Positions 9,248-20,479 are shown, counted from the stretch's first letter. The stretch: DNA of 64,000 bases from Staphylococcus equorum (GCF_029531845.1 NZ_JAMBPV010000002.1:434001-498000); one strand, 5' to 3'. A program made the numbers and translations. Notes: a model not told the origin generated them from the letters alone.

Positions 9248-9596
9248 ATACGAAGACGTTAAGTATTCATGAAGCTAATGTAATGCTGTTGTAAACAATC
9301 TGTTGAGCTATTTGTTTCATTTCACTTTTTCAAAAAAAATTCATGCGTTAACAAAATCTTAACATTTAATTAATAACATGAACACTTATATCGTTGGAAA
9401 TAACCAATTCATTAAAATTAATAGTGAAAATATACATTAAATCGTACATAAAAATTTACAATTTACATCATAATATATATATATATGTATTTGTTGCTAT
9501 TATTATTTTGATTCGCCCGTCATATATGAAATACACAAAGTTTCAATAAAATCATAGTCGATGATTACTACTTAGAGTTAAAACTCAAAAGCACGT
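9248..9596. other. Gene-free stretch between phoP and icd
   Basis: AT-rich non-coding DNA. It contains a second PhoP-like cluster (9348-9375) and a short AT dinucleotide run (about 9473-9486). No open frame with a ribosome-binding site was found on either strand. A small RNA driven by the plus-strand TATAAT at 9242 is possible but unsupported. Confidence 0.5.
9348..9375 (+). promoter_or_regulatory. Second cluster of three PhoP-type half-sites
   Basis: TTAACA (9348), TTAACA (9359) and TTAATA (9370) stand at exactly 11-base spacing on the plus strand, about 200 bases upstream of phoP. Two of the three are identical, close to the TT(A/C)ACA consensus. They may act at a distance on phoPR, or on an unannotated transcript. 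Confidence 0.45.
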
Positions 9597-9638
9597 AAAA
9601 AAACTGCCAACGACATCCTAAGACAATCGTGGCAGTTT
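9597..9638 (-). terminator. Intrinsic terminator of citZ-icd
   Basis: The minus strand reads AACTGCCACGA, a loop, TCGTTGGCAGTT and then a run of Ts (seven with the last arm base). It lies about 50 bases past the icd stop. Confidence 0.88.
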
Positions 9639-9685
9639 GAACAAATCTTTAATTTGAAACATTAAAAATTCTATACTAATTTATA

Positions 9686-10954
9686 TTATTTGATGTTTTT
9701 AATAAGTTCATCTGCAAATTCAGAAGTAGAAACTTCTTTAGCACCATCCATTAAACGGGCAAAGTCGTAAGTTACCACTTTAGAAGCAATTGTTTTTTCA
9801 ATTGATTCAGTAATCTTATCTGCAGCTTCTTGCCATCCTAAGTGTTCTAACATTAATGTTGCACTTAAAATTTCAGATGACGGGTTAACTTTGTTTAATC
9901 CAGCGTATTTTGGAGCTGTACCGTGGGTAGCTTCAAAAATCGCATGACCCGTTTCATAGTTGATGTTTGCACCAGGTGCAATACCAATGCCGCCAACTTG
10001 CGCTGCTAATGCATCAGATACATAGTCACCATTTAAGTTCATTGTAGCTACTACATCATGATCTGACGGACGTGTTAAAATTTGTTGTAAGAAAATGTCA
10101 GCAATTGAATCTTTAACGATAATTTTGCCTTCTTTTTCTGCTTTTTCTTGCGCTTCGTTTGCTTGGTCTTTACCTTCTTTTTCAACAATTTCATCATATT
10201 GTTGCCAAGTAAACACTTTATCACCAAATTCGTTATGTGCTAAATCATAACCCCATTGTTTAAATGCACCTTCAGTAAATTTCATAATATTACCTTTATG
10301 CACTAATGTTAATGATTTACGATTATTTTCTAAAGCATATTGTATAGAAGCACGCACTAAACGTTCTGTACCTTCTTTAGAGACTGGTTTCACACCAATA
10401 CCTGATGTTTCTGGGAATCTAATATTTTTAGCACCCATTTCATTTTGTAAGAATTCAATTAATTTCTTAACTTCAGGTGTGCCTTCTTGGAATTCAATAC
10501 CAGCATAAATGTCTTCAGTATTTTCACGGAAAATAACCATATCAGTATCTTCAGGACGTTTAACTGGTGAAGGCACGCCTTGGAACCAACGTACTGGACG
10601 TAGACATGTAAATAAATCTAATTCTTGACGTAACGCGACGTTAAGTGAACGGATACCGCCACCAATTGGTGTTGTTAAAGGACCTTTAATTGCAATTAAA
10701 TATTCATCAATTGTATCAAGTGTTTCTTTAGGCAACCACTCGCCAGTTTCATCGTAAGCTTTTTGTCCAGCTAATACTTCTTTCCATTCGATTTTCTTTT
10801 CACCGCTATAAGCTTCTTCAACAGCAGCATCAATTACTCTGCTAGCCGCATTCCAGATATCTGGTCCAATACCATCACCAATAATAAATGGAATAATTGG
10901 ATTATTTGGTACTGTTAAACCTTCTTGTGATTTTACTATTTTTTGTCCTGACAT
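9686..10954 (-). CDS. icd: NADP-dependent isocitrate dehydrogenase
   Basis: This TCA-cycle enzyme oxidatively decarboxylates isocitrate to 2-oxoglutarate. The 422-residue protein begins [12 protein letters not shown] at 10954, after a GGAGG 9 bases upstream; a longer in-frame extension has no ribosome-binding site and is AT-rich leader. The active-site region [20 protein letters not shown] near residue 100-120 includes the substrate-binding serine and arginines. NADP-site sequence ([18 protein letters not shown]) lies near residue 345. It is the second gene after citZ with a 106-base gap, forming the classical citZ-icd (citC) operon; mdh is not here. Confidence 0.96.
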   Translation of the reverse strand: MSGQKIVKSQEGLTVPNNPIIPFIIGDGIGPDIWNAASRVIDAAVEEAYSGEKKIEWKEVLAGQKAYDETGEWLPKETLDTIDEYLIAIKGPLTTPIGGGIRSLNVALRQELDLFTCLRPVRWFQGVPSPVKRPEDTDMVIFRENTEDIYAGIEFQEGTPEVKKLIEFLQNEMGAKNIRFPETSGIGVKPVSKEGTERLVRASIQYALENNRKSLTLVHKGNIMKFTEGAFKQWGYDLAHNEFGDKVFTWQQYDEIVEKEGKDQANEAQEKAEKEGKIIVKDSIADIFLQQILTRPSDHDVVATMNLNGDYVSDALAAQVGGIGIAPGANINYETGHAIFEATHGTAPKYAGLNKVNPSSEILSATLMLEHLGWQEAADKITESIEKTIASKVVTYDFARLMDGAKEVSTSEFADELIKNIK

Positions 10955-11060
10955 GTAAAAAAACCTCCGTGTTTTGTTTTTGTTTATTAAATATTTTTCC
11001 GAAAAATATTGTTTATACATTCACTTTCACAATAAAAATTGTGAAAAATGATTAAACTTA

Positions 11061-12179
11061 TTATCTTTTTTCTATCGGTTCATATTTTCTATCTGTTTCA
11101 CCAATATATTCAGCTCTTGGACGCATAATTCTATTATCTCTATATTGTTCTAAAATATGTGCAATCCAACCAGAAGTTCTACTTACTGCAAAAATTGGAG
11201 TGAATAAATCATGCTCAATGTTCATACTATGATAAACTGTCGCACTAAAGAAATCCACATTGGCTATTAAGCCTTTTTCTTCTTTCATCTTATCAGCAAT
11301 TTTAACAGAAATATCAAATAATTGACTTTGACCTGTTTCTGCTGTGATTTTTCTACTCATTTCTTTTAAGTATTTCGCTCTTGGGTCACCATCTTTATAT
11401 ACGCGGTGCCCGAAGCCCATAATTTTTTCTTTATTTTCAATTTTTTTATCGATGTAATTATCAACTTCATCAATTGATTTCACTTCAGCTAGCATGCTCA
11501 TGACACGTTCATTTGCACCACCGTGAAGTGGGCCTTTTAATGAACCAACTGCAGCAACAATACCTGAATACATATCGGATAATGATGAAACAGCACATCT
11601 TGCTGTAAATGTTGAGGCATTTAACTCATGATCTGCGTGTAATACAAGCGCTTTGTTAAACGCTTCAACTTCGATATCTGTAGGTAATTCTCCTCTTAAC
11701 ATGTATAAGAAGTTTCCTGCATAGTTTAAATCACTATTTGGTTTCACAACTTCTTTACCTTCTCTAACTCTCGCATATGCCGTAACAAGAGAAGCTATTT
11801 TAGCTTGAATACGTATCGCACGTTCCATTGTTTGTTCATCACTTTCAGTTTCAGCATGTTCATCAAAATGGGCAATATAAGACACAGAAGTTCTCAACGC
11901 TGTCATTGGATGCACATTACTAGTAGCGTATTCTTTAAAGTGGTTATACACTCTAGGATTTAGTGTCATGTATTCAAAAAGCTTTTCTTTTAATTCTTTT
12001 AATTCTTCTTCATTAGGTAATCGGTAGTGCCATAATAAGAAGACAACTTCTTCAAACTCAGCATTTTGAGCTAAATCATCAATATCATAACCTGCATATG
12101 TTAACTGACTATCAATGATAGAACTTACTTTAGTTTGAGATGCAATTACCCCTTCTAAACCTTTTTGTAACTCTGCCAT
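11061..12179 (-). CDS. citZ: Citrate synthase
   Basis: Citrate synthase condenses acetyl-CoA with oxaloacetate. The 372-residue length is that of the Gram-positive hexameric/dimeric type II-like family. Catalytic histidines are visible in VLHADHELNAST (about residue 180-190) and GFGHRVYKDGDPR (about 255-265), and the C-terminal RPRAEYIG segment is typical. A full promoter with a near-cre at the start of transcription lies upstream, matching the known strong glucose repression of citZ. It leads the citZ-icd operon and is divergent from an amino acid permease. Confidence 0.96.
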   Translation of the reverse strand: MAELQKGLEGVIASQTKVSSIIDSQLTYAGYDIDDLAQNAEFEEVVFLLWHYRLPNEEELKELKEKLFEYMTLNPRVYNHFKEYATSNVHPMTALRTSVSYIAHFDEHAETESDEQTMERAIRIQAKIASLVTAYARVREGKEVVKPNSDLNYAGNFLYMLRGELPTDIEVEAFNKALVLHADHELNASTFTARCAVSSLSDMYSGIVAAVGSLKGPLHGGANERVMSMLAEVKSIDEVDNYIDKKIENKEKIMGFGHRVYKDGDPRAKYLKEMSRKITAETGQSQLFDISVKIADKMKEEKGLIANVDFFSATVYHSMNIEHDLFTPIFAVSRTSGWIAHILEQYRDNRIMRPRAEYIGETDRKYEPIEKR

Positions 12180-12207
12180 ATATAAATTCCCCTTTTCTAT
12201 TTCGTTA

Positions 12208-12256
12208 TGAAATGGCTTTCATTAACCATTATATCCAATTTTGTCTCTTTTGTGAA
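12208..12256 (-). promoter_or_regulatory. citZ promoter with cre-like palindrome
   Basis: On the minus strand TTCACA (12251-12256), a 17-base spacer and TATAAT (12228-12233) form a good promoter. TGAAATGGCTTTCA at 12208-12221 overlaps the expected transcription start. It differs from an ideal cre mainly at the central C, and its position suggests blocking of initiation or elongation by CcpA. Confidence 0.7.
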
Positions 12257-12533
12257 TATTTAAAGTTTAATCCTCTTACCAAAACACTAGAAATAAGTAT
12301 TTGTTTATATACCCTTAAACACGCCACGACATGGAACAGTGTTATAACTTCATTTTAGTATGGAAAGCCTTACAGTTCAATTTTTATAGCTTTTCATTTG
12401 GTTATCATTTTTAATAACTAATTATTAATGTAGTTTTATCCTTTAATTTTTTATGATTCAGTTAAAAAACAGTTGTAATATTTTAGAGACAGTTGCATAA
12501 TAATAAAACGACAAAATGAAGGAGTAGCAGATT
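12257..12533. other. Divergent spacer between citZ and the permease
   Basis: AT-rich spacer carrying the 5' region of the permease gene. I found no clear -35/-10 pair for the plus strand, no terminator and no coding frame with a ribosome-binding site. Confidence 0.4.
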
Positions 12534-13898
12534 ATGTCAAACAATGAATTACAGAGAGAACTCAGTAACCGGCACATCCAACTAATTGCAATTGGTGGCG
12601 CAATTGGTACTGGGCTGTTTTTAGGAGCTGGTCAGACGATTGCTTTAACTGGCCCTTCTATTTTACTAACATATATCATCATTGGTTTTATGCTATTTAT
12701 GTTTATGCGTGGCTTAGGAGAAATGCTTGTAACAAATACTAATTTCAAATCTTTCGCAGACGTCACGAATCAATACATTGGTTCATTTGCAGGTTTTGTG
12801 ACTGGCTGGACTTATTGGTTATGTTGGATTATTACTGGTATGGCCGAGGTAACTGCGGTTGCTAAATATGTAAGCTTTTGGTTTCCACACATTCCAAATT
12901 GGATTAGTGCTTTGTTCTGTGTACTTGTACTTATGTCACTTAATTTATTAAGTGCTAAACTCTTTGGTGAATTAGAATTTTGGTTTGCAATCATTAAAAT
13001 TGTAACGATTCTCGCATTGATTATTGTCGGTGCAATTATGATTATTATGGCCTATGACACACAATTTGGACATGCTTCATTATCTAATTTATATAATAAT
13101 GGCATATTCCCTAAAGGAGTAAATGGATTTTTAATGTCATTCCAAATGGCTGTGTTCTCATTTGTGGGTATCGAATTAATAGGCGTTACTGCAGGCGAAA
13201 CAAAAGATCCGACTAAGACCTTACCTAAAGCAATTAATAGTGTACCTTTACGTATATTAGTCTTTTATGTAGGTGCATTAGCTGTGATCATGTCAATCAT
13301 CCCATGGAATGCTATAAATCCCGATGAAAGTCCATTTGTGAGATTGTTCGCTTTAATCGGCATTCCGTTTGCAGCAGGTATTATTAATTTCGTTGTGTTA
13401 ACTGCAGCGGCATCTTCTTGTAACAGCGGCATCTTTTCTAACAGTCGTATGCTCTTTGGTCTCTCTAATCAAAAACAAGCGCCACCTTATTTTGCATCAA
13501 CAAATAAAAATGGCGTTCCGCACATTGCAATATTTGTCTCATGTGCTTTGCTAATGATCGCAGCTTTATTAAATTATATTGTACCGAATGCGACACTCGT
13601 ATTTACTTATATCACTACTGTATCTACAGTGTTGTTTTTAGCTGTTTGGACATTAATCATTGTTGCGTATATCAATTATACTAAACGTAACCCAGAAGCT
13701 CACAAACAAGCTAGTTTTAAATTACCAGGCGGTAAATATATGGGTTATCTCATCTTACTATTCTTCTTGTTAGTATTTTGTTTATTATTCGTAAACGAAG
13801 TTACGAGAACAGCAGTATTTTTAACACCAATTTGGTTCGTTGCCTTAAGTTTAATGTACTTAAGATATAAAAAAGTTGCACATATGCAGGATACATAA
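12534..13898 (+). CDS. aapA: Amino acid permease (APC superfamily, D-serine/D-alanine/glycine type)
   Basis: A 454-residue integral membrane transporter with about twelve hydrophobic segments. It begins with the amino acid permease signature: RHIQLIAIGGAIGTGLFLGAG at residues 12-32 is the unwound substrate-binding helix. SFVGIELIGVTAGETKDPTKTLPKAI near 210-235 is the conserved loop of the AAT/CycA group. Proton-coupled uptake of neutral or D-amino acids is the family role; the exact substrate cannot be read from sequence. GAAGGAG lies 8 bases before the ATG. In staphylococci this gene stands divergent from citZ. Confidence 0.85.
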   Translation: MSNNELQRELSNRHIQLIAIGGAIGTGLFLGAGQTIALTGPSILLTYIIIGFMLFMFMRGLGEMLVTNTNFKSFADVTNQYIGSFAGFVTGWTYWLCWIITGMAEVTAVAKYVSFWFPHIPNWISALFCVLVLMSLNLLSAKLFGELEFWFAIIKIVTILALIIVGAIMIIMAYDTQFGHASLSNLYNNGIFPKGVNGFLMSFQMAVFSFVGIELIGVTAGETKDPTKTLPKAINSVPLRILVFYVGALAVIMSIIPWNAINPDESPFVRLFALIGIPFAAGIINFVVLTAAASSCNSGIFSNSRMLFGLSNQKQAPPYFASTNKNGVPHIAIFVSCALLMIAALLNYIVPNATLVFTYITTVSTVLFLAVWTLIIVAYINYTKRNPEAHKQASFKLPGGKYMGYLILLFFLLVFCLLFVNEVTRTAVFLTPIWFVALSLMYLRYKKVAHMQDT

Positions 13899-13917
13899 AA
13901 GCGTACTTACAAAGTGA

Positions 13918-13970
13918 ACTATCCATACACATTACTTGCGAACCAATGTGTATGGATAGTTTTATTATAA
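13918..13970 (+). terminator. Intrinsic terminator of the permease gene
   Basis: A perfect 16-bp stem (ACTATCCATACACATT with its complement at 13945-13960) is followed on the plus strand by TTTATTATAA. It begins about 20 bases past the stop. Confidence 0.85.
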
Positions 13971-14018
13971 TTGGAGTCATGAATACTTATTTAGTTTATA
14001 TAACATTGAATTGATATT

Positions 14019-14060
14019 AAAAAAGAGAGTTAACTGAATTTAAAATTCAATTAACTCTCA
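14019..14060 (-). terminator. Intrinsic terminator of pfkA-pyk
   Basis: The minus strand has GAGAGTTAA-type arms around a short AT loop, followed by six Ts. It lies about 85 bases past the pyk stop. Confidence 0.88.
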
Positions 14061-14143
14061 ATTTCTTCTAGGATGTACATCCCGGTTTCTAATGTTTTAA
14101 ATAGGAAGTTACAACTGCCTATTATTTTATATTTGTAAATCTA

Positions 14144-15904
14144 TTATAAAACGTTAGCATAACCTTCAAAAATTTTACCTTGATTTGCATCAATAGTAAC
14201 TAAAACATCATTTTGTATTTCTTTAGTTGCGTTTTCAACACCAACAACTGTAGGAATACCTTTTTCTAAACCAATAATTGCACTTGGTGAAGTGATGCCA
14301 TTTTCTTCTGTGATTAAACCAATTGCATTTTCAATGTAAGGTACAAGTGTTTCATCTACTGAAGAAGTTACTATAATAGTTTCAGATAAATCTTTACCTT
14401 CTAACTCACTTGCATTATTAACAACAAGTGTTTGGCCAACAACTGAATTTCTACCAATACCTTGGCCTTTTGCAAGTTCATCTCCTACTAAATGTAATTT
14501 CATCATGTTAGTAGTACCTTTTTCACCTGTAGGAACACCAGCAGTGATGATAATTAAGTCACCGTTTTGAACTTTTTCTGTTTCAACTGCAGTAGCTACA
14601 GCATTGTTTAATAATGCATCTGTAGTTTTACGTCCTTCTTTGATTACTGGGTGAATCCCCCATACTAGCGCACATTGGCGTGCAGTTTCTGGATTAGGTG
14701 TTACTGCAATAATGTCTGATTGCGGACGATATTTAGAAATCGTACGTGCAGTTGAACCACTTTCTGTAGCAGCAACAATTGCTTTTACATTTAAGTTTAA
14801 TGCTGTATGTGCAACTGAAACACCAATTGCATTAACAAGTGACGTTTCTACTAATTTCGTGCGGTCAGATAGTAATTTTTTATAATCTTGTGCGCCTTCA
14901 GCAGAAACTGCAATATTACGCATTGTTTTAACTGCTTCTTCAGGATAAAGTCCGGCAGCTGTTTCACCAGAAAGCATTACAGCATCTGTACCATCATAGA
15001 TTGCGTTGGCAACATCACTTGCTTCAGCACGTGTAGCACGGGGGTTTCTTTGCATAGAATCAAGCATTTGAGTCGCAGTGATAACCGGTTTACCTAATTT
15101 ATTACATTGTCTGATTAAATCTTTTTGCACCATAGGCACTGATTCTGGAGGAATTTCAACACCCATATCACCACGAGCAACCATTAAACCATCTGAAACA
15201 TCAAGGATACCTTGGATATTATCGATGCCTTCTTGGTTTTCAATTTTAGGTATAATGCTGATTGTTGTATTTTTTTGTGCTTCAAGTAATTTACGGATAT
15301 CTAGTACATCACTTGGACGACGTACGAAACTAGCTGCGATAAAATCAACATCTTCGCTAATACCGAAATTAATATCTTCTGCATCTTTTTCAGTGATACC
15401 AGGTAAATTCACTTTAACACCTGGTAAGTTAACACCTTTTTTGTTTTTTAATTCACCAGTGTTTAATACATCACAAACAACTTCGCCCTTATCTTTGTCA
15501 AGACGTTTAACTTGTAATTCAATTAAACCATCATCTAATAAAATATATGAACCTTCTTCTACATCATTGATTAAATTATCATAAGTTACTGAGAATTTTT
15601 CAGGTGTACCTTCTACTTCTGTCATGCTTACAATGACTTCAGTATCTCTTTTAAGTTCTATACCGCCATCTTTCATACTATGTGTACGAATTTCAGGTCC
15701 TTTAGTATCAAGTAAAATTGCAACAGTTTTACCTAATTTTTTAGATACTTTACGAATCGAGTCAATTCTTGCTTTATGTTCTGCATGATCACCATGTGAA
15801 AAGTTTAAACGTGCAACGTTCATTCCGGCTTTCATTAATTTCTCAAGCATTTCTTCCGATTCTGACGCTGGTCCAATAGTACAAACAATTTTAGTTTTTC
15901 TCAT
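14144..15904 (-). CDS. pyk: Pyruvate kinase
   Basis: Pyruvate kinase makes pyruvate and ATP from phosphoenolpyruvate. The 586 residues include the catalytic barrel ([16 protein letters not shown] at the start; [12 protein letters not shown] near 220; [12 protein letters not shown] near 245) and the allosteric C domain. It also has the extra C-terminal PEP-utiliser-like domain (about 475-586) found in Bacillus and Staphylococcus enzymes. The start at 15904 lies 8 bases after GGAGG; a longer frame with a TTG would include that site. It follows pfkA by 20 bases, forming the pfkA-pyk operon. Confidence 0.97.
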   Translation of the reverse strand: MRKTKIVCTIGPASESEEMLEKLMKAGMNVARLNFSHGDHAEHKARIDSIRKVSKKLGKTVAILLDTKGPEIRTHSMKDGGIELKRDTEVIVSMTEVEGTPEKFSVTYDNLINDVEEGSYILLDDGLIELQVKRLDKDKGEVVCDVLNTGELKNKKGVNLPGVKVNLPGITEKDAEDINFGISEDVDFIAASFVRRPSDVLDIRKLLEAQKNTTISIIPKIENQEGIDNIQGILDVSDGLMVARGDMGVEIPPESVPMVQKDLIRQCNKLGKPVITATQMLDSMQRNPRATRAEASDVANAIYDGTDAVMLSGETAAGLYPEEAVKTMRNIAVSAEGAQDYKKLLSDRTKLVETSLVNAIGVSVAHTALNLNVKAIVAATESGSTARTISKYRPQSDIIAVTPNPETARQCALVWGIHPVIKEGRKTTDALLNNAVATAVETEKVQNGDLIIITAGVPTGEKGTTNMMKLHLVGDELAKGQGIGRNSVVGQTLVVNNASELEGKDLSETIIVTSSVDETLVPYIENAIGLITEENGITSPSAIIGLEKGIPTVVGVENATKEIQNDVLVTIDANQGKIFEGYANVL

Positions 15905-15924
15905 TAATAATGCCTCCAAGTATT

Positions 15925-16926
<1,002 letters not shown>

Positions 16927-16941
16927 CTAAAAATACCATAA

Positions 16942-16995
16942 ATTATACAATGGTGCCATTAAAATAAGGCTTTGTGCCGAATGTAAACGTTTTAA
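16942..16995 (-). promoter_or_regulatory. pfkA -10 and proximal cre-like site
   Basis: A minus-strand TATAAT lies at 16942-16947. TGTAAACGTTTTAA at 16982-16995 is a cre-like sequence about 35 bases farther upstream. The -35 region is weak, consistent with dependence on an activator. Confidence 0.55.
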
Positions 16996-17021
16996 AGTAA
17001 TCTAAGCTATTAAATTATAAA

Positions 17022-17037
17022 TAGTAAGCGTTTACTA
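17022..17037. promoter_or_regulatory. Distal cre-like palindrome upstream of pfkA
   Basis: TAGTAAGCGTTTACTA is a near-perfect 16-base palindrome, four turns of helix (about 41 bases) from the proximal cre-like site at 16982. Paired cre sites are plausible for CcpA control of pfkA-pyk. Confidence 0.5.
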
Positions 17038-17137
17038 AAATTTCTCAGCAAAAATGATATGAGCGCTCTTTTGTATTTACCTTTAAATTATATTTCTTAA
17101 ACAATATATTTATTTTTTAAATAAATTAAGACATAAT

Positions 17138-17197
17138 AAAGGAGCAGGACAGAAATCAAAATTTGATTTCATAACCCTGCCCCACAAGCCTGATTAG
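17138..17197 (-). repeat. Dispersed hairpin repeat, copy 1 (3' region of accDA)
   Basis: This element shares its order of blocks with 38308-38369. The blocks are AGGAGCAGGA, a core TCAAAATTTGATTTC, a CCCAC-type block and CACAAGnCTGA. Read on the minus strand it is a hairpin (GGGCAGG...CCTGCTCC with inner GAAATCAAA arms) ending in a short T tract. It lies downstream of accA and may act as an extra terminator. Confidence 0.7.
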
Positions 17198-17230
17198 AAA
17201 AAAGAATACAAGAGTAGAATCTCTTGCATA

Positions 17231-17270
17231 AGAACTACTCGTTTTCATAAATGAAAAAGTAGTTCTTTAA
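17231..17270. terminator. Bidirectional-looking hairpin downstream of accA
   Basis: AGAACTACT and AGTAGTTCT arms (17231-17239, 17258-17266) with an inner TTTTCAT/ATGAAAA pairing form a stem of about 16 bp. On the plus strand TTTAAAAG follows. It sits between the accA stop and the dispersed repeat and probably terminates malS/accDA transcripts. Confidence 0.55.
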
Positions 17271-17362
17271 AAGTTTAATATAAACACATTTTCAATTCGA
17301 TCAGCTATTGTCAATTTAACAATTGAAGCTGAGACATGACTTTATGCCCTAGACTATAATCA

Positions 17363-18307
17363 TTACTCGTGATATGCGCCAATATTTCTAAATTTTGCAT
17401 ATCGGTCATCAACAAGTTGTTGCTTAGTTAGCTGACTAAGTTTTGATAAATGATATTCAAATCCTTTTTTGATATTTTGCGCTTGGATTTCAACATCATG
17501 ATGCGCTCCACCTAATGGTTCTTTAATTACATCATCAGCTATATTGAGCTCACGTAAATCTTCAGCAGTAATCTTCATTGTTTCTGCAGCAATTTTTGCA
17601 AGATTGCTATCTTTCCATAACAATGCAGAAGCACCTTCAGGCGAAATAACTGAATATGTACTATTTTCAAGCATCAATATGCGATTTGTAATACCTAAAC
17701 CTAAGGCTCCACCACTACCACCTTCACCAATAACAATAGAAATGACTGGTACTGTTAACGAAGCCATTTCAACTAAGTTTCTAGCAATAGACTCACTTTG
17801 TCCACGTTCTTCTGCTGCTTTACCTGGATAAGCACCTTTAGTATCGATAAAAGTAATAATAGGTCGATTGAATTTTTCTGCCTGTTTCATCAATCTAATT
17901 GCTTTTCTATAACCTTCTGGATGCGCCATCCCGAAATTACGATAAATATTATCTTTGGTATCTTTACCACGTTGTTGCCCAACTACAGTAACTGCTTGAC
18001 CATTTAGATAACCAATGCCACCAATCATTGCAGGGTCATCTCTGTAATTTCTATCACCATGAAGTTCCATGAATGAGTCAAATATATAAGGTATGTAATC
18101 TAAAGATGTAGGTCTTTCTTGTAAACGTGCTAATTGAACGCGGTCCCAAGGTTTAAGATTTGTATATACCTTCTCAGTCTCTCTCTCTAAAGATGCTCCA
18201 AGCATATCAATTTCTTCTTGTAGATCTACATCATTCTTTTCTTGCGATTCTTTTAATGATTCAATTTTATTTTTTATTTCAAAAAGCGGCTTTTCAAAAT
18301 CAAGCAT
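17363..18307 (-). CDS. accA: Acetyl-CoA carboxylase carboxyltransferase subunit alpha
   Basis: AccA forms the carboxyltransferase with AccD, moving the carboxyl group from biotin to acetyl-CoA to make malonyl-CoA for fatty acid synthesis. The 314-residue protein has the N-terminal coiled segment ([16 protein letters not shown]) and the crotonase-like core with the oxyanion region [16 protein letters not shown] near residue 200. Its start codon lies inside the 3' end of accD (8-base overlap, ATGCTTGA), so the two subunits are translationally coupled and made in equal amounts. Confidence 0.97.
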   Translation of the reverse strand: MLDFEKPLFEIKNKIESLKESQEKNDVDLQEEIDMLGASLERETEKVYTNLKPWDRVQLARLQERPTSLDYIPYIFDSFMELHGDRNYRDDPAMIGGIGYLNGQAVTVVGQQRGKDTKDNIYRNFGMAHPEGYRKAIRLMKQAEKFNRPIITFIDTKGAYPGKAAEERGQSESIARNLVEMASLTVPVISIVIGEGGSGGALGLGITNRILMLENSTYSVISPEGASALLWKDSNLAKIAAETMKITAEDLRELNIADDVIKEPLGGAHHDVEIQAQNIKKGFEYHLSKLSQLTKQQLVDDRYAKFRNIGAYHE

Positions 18308-19166
18308 TTGTTTTCACCTCTTGGTGCATTTTTAGGATACTAGATAACGTTGTTTTCATTTCTTTTCTATGTACTACTTTATCTAATTGGCCATGTTCTA
18401 ATAAAAATTCTGCAGTTTGGAAATCATCTGGTAATTTTTCATTTATTGTTTGTTCAATGACACGTCTTCCAGCAAATCCAATTAACGCTTTTGGTTCACT
18501 AAGGTTGATATCACCTACAGAAGCAAAGCTTGCAGAAACACCACCTGTAGTTGGGTTAGTAATATATGAAATATACAATAACCCCGCATCAGCATGTTTC
18601 TTCAGTGTCACACTTGTTTTACCCATTTGCATTAACGATATAATACCTTCTTGCATTCTTGCACCGCCACTTGCTGAAAATAAAATAAATGGCAAACGGT
18701 TTTCAATACAATGCTCAATAATTCTACAAATTTTTTCGCCTACTACAGATCCCATACTGCCCATTCTAAATCTAGCATCCATGACAGCAACACCATAACT
18801 TATACCTTCTAAATTTGCAGTTCCAGTTACCACTGCTTCGTTCAGCTCAGTTTTTTGTCGATCTTTTTGGATTTTTTCTTCATAACTTGGGAAGTCCAAT
18901 GGATTTGCAGAGGTCATACCTCTATCAAATTCTTTAAATGTACCTTCATCAGAAATAGCTTCAATGCGTTTATAGGCTGTAAGTGCAATATGATGATCAC
19001 AGTTAAAGCAAACGTTTAAGTTTTCAGCTAATTCTTTCGTGTACATAATTTTTTTACATTTAGGACATTTCGTCATAATACCTGCTGGAACATCACTTTG
19101 TTTTGAATCCGATACGGTCACGTACTTTTTCTTTTTACTGCTTCTATTGAAAAAATCTTTAAACAT
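18300..19166 (-). CDS. accD: Acetyl-CoA carboxylase carboxyltransferase subunit beta
   Basis: The beta subunit of carboxyltransferase, 288 residues from MFKDFFNR. The N-terminal zinc ribbon has CPKC near residue 34 and CFNCDHH near 53-59. The crotonase-fold core carries [19 protein letters not shown] near 160-180. The start at 19166 is supported by GTGGAGG 8 bases before; the longer in-frame extension has none. It lies 80 bases after malS and overlaps accA. malS-accD-accA may form one transcription unit linking malate-derived NADPH to fatty acid synthesis. Confidence 0.97.
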   Translation of the reverse strand: MFKDFFNRSSKKKKYVTVSDSKQSDVPAGIMTKCPKCKKIMYTKELAENLNVCFNCDHHIALTAYKRIEAISDEGTFKEFDRGMTSANPLDFPSYEEKIQKDRQKTELNEAVVTGTANLEGISYGVAVMDARFRMGSMGSVVGEKICRIIEHCIENRLPFILFSASGGARMQEGIISLMQMGKTSVTLKKHADAGLLYISYITNPTTGGVSASFASVGDINLSEPKALIGFAGRRVIEQTINEKLPDDFQTAEFLLEHGQLDKVVHRKEMKTTLSSILKMHQEVKTNA

Positions 19167-19246
19167 TGGTAAACCTCCACATAAATATCGCAACCTTTCT
19201 CAATACTTAACTGTTAGTCACGTATTGAATTCAGGATAAACGAATA

Positions 19247-20479
19247 TTATTTATCTAAGTCTGTTAATTTCATTGTCTTTTCATAAATTTCATCTGGATC
19301 CATATCATTTCTAGCAACGCCAGACTCCATCGCTGCTTTTGCAACTTCTCTTGCGACTGACGGTGCTACGCGTTTGTCAAATGGACCAGGGATACAATAA
19401 TCAGGATTCAATTCTTCTGGATTAATTAAATTAGCAATTGCTTCAACCGCAGCTTGTTTCATTGCTTCATTAATTTGTGTTGCTTCTACATCTAAAGCAC
19501 CTCTAAATATACCTGGAAATGCTAAGACATTATTAATTTGATTTGGAAAATCTGAACGGCCTGTGCCTATAACTTTTGCACCTGCTGCTTTTGCAACATC
19601 TGGCTGAATTTCTGGGTTAGGGTTTGCCATAGCAAAGATAATTGGATTATCAGCCATAGATTCAACCATTTCTTTTGTTAATAAATCTGCAACAGAAACG
19701 CCTATAAATACATCAGCATCTCTGATGACATCATTTAAGTTACCCTCAATTTTATCTCTATTAGTCCACTTAGCAACATATGCTTTTGTATCATTCATAC
19801 CGAAAGCGCGTCCTTCAAAAATAGCACCTTTAGAATCACACATAATCATATCTCGAACACCATAAGAATATAATAATTTAACGATAGCCATACCTGCTGC
19901 ACCGGCGCCATTAAGAACAACCTTAATATCTGATAAATCTTTATCCACTATTCTTAAGGCATTAATCATTCCGGCTACGGTTACTATTGCTGTACCATGT
20001 TGATCATCGTGAAATACTGGTATTTTAGTTTCTTTTTTTAGACGCTCCTCAATTTCAAAACAGCGTGGGGCTGAAATATCTTCTAAATTAATGCCACCAT
20101 AATTCGGTTCTAATAATTTCACAGTATTAACTATATCATCTGTATCTGTAGTGTTTAATGCAATAGGTACACCATCGATACCAGAAAAACTTTTGAATAG
20201 TACTGCTTTCCCTTCCATTACTGGGATACTCGCTTCTGCACCAATATTACCTAATCCTAAAACAGCTGTACCATCTGTTACAACAGCAACAGTATTTCCT
20301 TTCATGGTATACTCAAAAACTTTTCTAGAATCTTCATGTATCTCTTTACAAGGCTCTGCAACACCTGGTGAATAAGCTAAGCTTAATTCTTCTTTATTGG
20401 TAACTTGGACCTTAGGCGTCACTTCCAACTTTCCTTGGTTTCGTCTATGCATTTCTAATGCTTCGTCTCTCAATGTCAT
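19247..20479 (-). CDS. Malic enzyme (probably NADP-dependent)
   Basis: A 410-residue malic enzyme that decarboxylates malate to pyruvate with NAD(P)H formation. Visible motifs include LAYSPGVAEPC near residue 32, the metal-binding segment PVFHDDQHGTAIVTVAG near 155-170 and the nucleotide fold VVLNGAGAAGMAIVKLL near 185-200. The short form without the phosphotransacetylase domain is typical of Firmicutes. Its place before accDA suggests a role in NADPH supply for lipid synthesis, but cofactor preference cannot be settled from sequence. AAAGGGG lies before the ATG, and a TATACT -10 lies upstream. Confidence 0.9.
   Translation of the reverse strand: MTLRDEALEMHRRNQGKLEVTPKVQVTNKEELSLAYSPGVAEPCKEIHEDSRKVFEYTMKGNTVAVVTDGTAVLGLGNIGAEASIPVMEGKAVLFKSFSGIDGVPIALNTTDTDDIVNTVKLLEPNYGGINLEDISAPRCFEIEERLKKETKIPVFHDDQHGTAIVTVAGMINALRIVDKDLSDIKVVLNGAGAAGMAIVKLLYSYGVRDMIMCDSKGAIFEGRAFGMNDTKAYVAKWTNRDKIEGNLNDVIRDADVFIGVSVADLLTKEMVESMADNPIIFAMANPNPEIQPDVAKAAGAKVIGTGRSDFPNQINNVLAFPGIFRGALDVEATQINEAMKQAAVEAIANLINPEELNPDYCIPGPFDKRVAPSVAREVAKAAMESGVARNDMDPDEIYEKTMKLTDLDK

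Noticed and set aside
9473-9486. AT dinucleotide run as a phase-variable tract
   Set aside because: It is only about seven units long and lies far from any start codon or promoter spacer.
10955-11020. N-terminal extension of icd
   Set aside because: It contains the ribosome-binding site of the true start and lacks similarity to isocitrate dehydrogenase.
12140-12358. Plus-strand frame of 72 codons over the citZ start
   Set aside because: It overlaps the citZ 5' end and promoter, and has no ribosome-binding site or recognisable sequence.
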